From Clostridium_AT radicumherbarum (lineage in GTDB: Bacteria > Bacillota > Clostridia > Clostridiales > Clostridiaceae), in NCBI RefSeq assembly GCF_045310525.1, contig NZ_JBJHZY010000001.1:1302001-1366000 (forward strand): DNA of 64,000 nt, in the 5' to 3' direction. The position numbers and the translations under genes are program-made. Under the pieces are notes generated by a model. It searched no databases and was not told the DNA's origin. It saw only the letters and a program-made list of their open reading frames with translations. This document shows, piece after piece, positions 61,955 to 64,000 of this stretch (position 1 is the stretch's first letter; every line of letters starts with the position of its first letter).

Positions 61955-63568
61955 ATGAAGACTCAGTCTACAACTAAAGGCTTTGCTATCCTATCTGCTG
62001 CTGGAATGATAGTAAAGCTTTTATCATTAATATATGTACCATTATTACAACACTATGTAGGTGAAGATGGATATGGTATATACTTTTATACCTACACTAT
62101 ATTTGCTTTTATTTATGTAATTACAAACACAGGGTTATCCTCGGCAATTTCAAAAACTGTATCTGAACTTACTGCCTTAAAAAACTACAAGGATGCAGTG
62201 AAAGTTTTTAAATTAGCTAGAGCTTTATTATTTGTAATAGGTACTGTAATGTCAATATTAATGCTAATAATGGCTAGGCCGTTTTCAGCATTTATAAAGA
62301 TTCCTAGTGCATATCTTGCAATTTCTGCACTAGCACCTGCTGTTTTACTTACCTCAATTGCATCTTCCTATAGAGGATATTTTCAAGGCAGAGGTGACAT
62401 GAATGCAACAGCAGTATCTCAGGTTCTTGAGCAGATAATGAATTTGGTTTTCTCCATAATATTTGCAGCGTTACTTAGAAGGCATGGAGTAGGAGCTGCT
62501 TGTGCTGGTGCAACAGTAGGTACAACCATTGGAGCCTTGGTCTCAGTAATATACCTGCTGCATTATTATAAGAAAAACAAGAGTTATAAGATTCCAAAGG
62601 AGTATAACTCAGAAGAAATTATTAGATATTCCAATAAGGGGCTTTTTAGTAAACTCATTAATTGTTCTATTCCACTGACCTTAAGCTGGGGTATGCAAAA
62701 TGCAGGTGGATTTATAGATACTTTATATACTAAGAGAAGACTATTAACAGCTGGCTTTAATGACATTGAGGGAGATACGAAAATTGGGTATCTTGGCAAA
62801 TATCAAACACTTATAAATGTGCCTATTACAATAGTTTCAGCACTCTGTTCAACTATTTTACCTGTTGTTTCAGGGGCAGCTGCAGTGAATGACAGGGCAG
62901 CAATAAAAAGAAGCGTAGACTATGCCTTTAAGACCTGTCTACTAATTGCAATCCCTTCAGCTGTGGGTCTTGCAGTTTTAAGTCAGCCCATATTTAACAC
63001 TTTATTTGCACGATATAGTTCAGGAGCAGTATTAATGAAGTATGGCTCTGCAGTGTTAATATTTATGGCGATTGTTCAAATTCAGGCTACCATACTTCAA
63101 AGTATTGGCAAGCTGTATATTTCTACTTTATATATAGCTGCTGGAATAGTTGCGAAGATTATTTTAAATTACATACTTATTGCAAAACCTAATATCAATA
63201 TACTTGGAGCAGTTTTTGGAAGTATGGCAGCTTTTTTAGTTCCACTGTTATTAAACAATTACCTTATTAAGAAAAGTTTAAAAATAAAATATAACTTATT
63301 AAAGTTATCTGTAAGACCGTTAATAGCAGCAGCCTTTATGGGAATAATAGCATATGTTGTGCAATTCGATGTAGAATATGTACTTGGTTTTGTGTATAAA
63401 GGTTATTTTACACAATTGGTATCTACTTTTGCTGCTATAATTGCAGGAGTTTTTAGCTATCTTTATGCATTAATCCTTGTTGGTGGAATAACAAAAAGGG
63501 AAATAGAAATGATACCTCATAGATTCAGAAAATTTATACCAAAAACCCTTATGAAAAGAATAAGATAA
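61955..63568 (+). CDS. MurJ/SpoVB-like MOP-superfamily lipid flippase
   Basis: A 537-residue protein with about 14 membrane segments, the polysaccharide-biosynthesis/MOP layout (AILSAAGMIVKLLSLIYVPLLQHYVG opening given in part; SSYRGYFQGRGDMNATAVSQVLEQ loop near 140). Members move lipid-linked cell wall or spore precursors across the membrane. AAGGAGAGG precedes the ATG. It faces a second family member encoded on the opposite strand. Confidence 0.85.
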   Translation: MKTQSTTKGFAILSAAGMIVKLLSLIYVPLLQHYVGEDGYGIYFYTYTIFAFIYVITNTGLSSAISKTVSELTALKNYKDAVKVFKLARALLFVIGTVMSILMLIMARPFSAFIKIPSAYLAISALAPAVLLTSIASSYRGYFQGRGDMNATAVSQVLEQIMNLVFSIIFAALLRRHGVGAACAGATVGTTIGALVSVIYLLHYYKKNKSYKIPKEYNSEEIIRYSNKGLFSKLINCSIPLTLSWGMQNAGGFIDTLYTKRRLLTAGFNDIEGDTKIGYLGKYQTLINVPITIVSALCSTILPVVSGAAAVNDRAAIKRSVDYAFKTCLLIAIPSAVGLAVLSQPIFNTLFARYSSGAVLMKYGSAVLIFMAIVQIQATILQSIGKLYISTLYIAAGIVAKIILNYILIAKPNINILGAVFGSMAAFLVPLLLNNYLIKKSLKIKYNLLKLSVRPLIAAAFMGIIAYVVQFDVEYVLGFVYKGYFTQLVSTFAAIIAGVFSYLYALILVGGITKREIEMIPHRFRKFIPKTLMKRIR

Positions 63569-63569
63569 A

Positions 63570-63592
63570 GGAAAGTCTATAATGGACTTTCC
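63570..63592. terminator. Hairpin between convergent flippase genes
   Basis: An 8-bp stem GGAAAGTC/GACTTTCC with a 7-nt loop; it overlaps the stop codon of the minus-strand gene. Confidence 0.7.
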
Positions 63593-63999
63593 TCATTTAT
63601 TATAGAAATTGATAAGAAAAAGGCAAAGAAGCTGAATATTATTATGGTTATATTTTTTAACATTAAATAATCATTTGAAATTACATTATTAATTATGTTC
63701 ACTATAAAATAAATTAACAAGGTTATAAGTAGATATATAATAAGTTCGCTAGATCTAAAGCTTATATTACAATATTTGCCTATTTCATAAGTATTAATAA
63801 TGAGTAAGATTATGGAGGTAATAATTAAGGTGATTCCATAGCCATATATGTTTATAAAGCTTATACCTGTAAATATGTAAAGTAAAACTACTTCCAAAAC
63901 TGAAACTATAAGTGAATTTCTAAGAAGTATTCCTTGTTTACCTAGTCCGTTTAGTATTCCAAAAGTAGTTGAGGAAGTAAAGGCAATAGGTGCTGAGCA
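63577..63999 (-). CDS. Second MOP-superfamily flippase, C-terminal part (cut by window edge)
   Basis: The frame stays open to the window end beyond the apparent TTG start at 63897. The extra upstream residues (SAPIAFTSSTTFGILNGLGK, then QGILLRNS) match the conserved segment of SpoVB/MurJ-like proteins, where similar small-residue and LNGLGKQ motifs occur. The rest is hydrophobic, with about five membrane segments, and ends INEESPL. So this is the 3' end of a gene entering from the right. Confidence 0.8.
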   Translation of the reverse strand, partial: CSAPIAFTSSTTFGILNGLGKQGILLRNSLIVSVLEVVLLYIFTGISFINIYGYGITLIITSIILLIINTYEIGKYCNISFRSSELIIYLLITLLIYFIVNIINNVISNDYLMLKNITIIIFSFFAFFLSISIINEESPL

Positions 64000-64000
64000 A

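Noticed and set aside
1..64000. CRISPR arrays, tRNA or rRNA genes, toxin-antitoxin or restriction genes
   Set aside because: Looked for regularly spaced repeats, cloverleaf signatures and typical motifs on both strands; none found by eye.

Overview
The window is low-G+C, densely packed DNA with strong AGGAGG-type ribosome sites, ATG/GTG/TTG starts and many hairpin-plus-U terminators. Gene content (an NAD-linked [FeFe]-hydrogenase, a YjjI/YjjW glycyl radical pair, PPi-type phosphofructokinase, a monoderm Tad pilus without an outer-membrane secretin, an LTA synthase-like enzyme, a SleB-like hydrolase under a c-di-AMP riboswitch) points to an anaerobic Firmicute of the Clostridium type. It reads as chromosome. 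I see no tRNA, rRNA, CRISPR array, IS transposase or phage module.

Layout. 1-1.4 kb: 3' end of a YjjI glycyl radical enzyme gene and its YjjW activase. 1.5-2.8 kb: an MFS transporter. 3.0-4.8 kb: a soluble DegS/DegU-like two-component pair. 5.0-15.2 kb: a Tad/Flp pilus operon (DUF192 protein, two pilins, prepilin peptidase, TadE/TadG-like proteins, CpaB, TadZ-like, TadA, TadB, TadC) ending in a large dynamin-like GTPase. 15.9-18.4 kb: a soluble chemoreceptor signalling domain fused to an oligopeptide-binding protein. 18.5-23.2 kb: a four-gene hydrogenase operon (NuoE-like, small [2Fe-2S] protein, NuoF-like, HydA). 23.3-28.6 kb: RecQ, a Suv3-type helicase, a TtcA-like PP-loop protein. 28.6-32.2 kb: a mini-kinase-like protein and three exported wall-active proteins, one probably starting at an ATT codon and one behind a ydaO-type riboswitch. 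32.4-38.6 kb: MFS exporter, LTA synthase-like protein, a 53-residue membrane peptide, QueT behind a preQ1 riboswitch, M16 peptidase, RecX. 38.7-50.5 kb: PPi-type PFK, hemerythrin, threonine aldolase, HypF, EamA transporter, M29 aminopeptidase, NUDIX, NDK, HesB-like protein and PncB. 50.6-57.2 kb: a UvrD-type helicase whose last 65 bp recur about 4.3 kb downstream, flanking a segment with a lipoprotein and a domain-permuted GH3 glycosidase. 57.6-64 kb: long FtsA-like protein, M20D amidohydrolase, RluA-type pseudouridine synthase and two convergent lipid-flippase genes (the second cut by the window edge).

Most notable: the MCP-SBP5 fusion; the dynamin-like GTPase closing the Tad operon; the helicase 3'-end duplication around the GH3 segment; modular transcribed hairpin repeats shared by the hydrogenase operon and the hypF-threonine aldolase junction, one module carrying the stop codons of nuoE and hypF; and the inferred ATT start of the L,D-transpeptidase gene.
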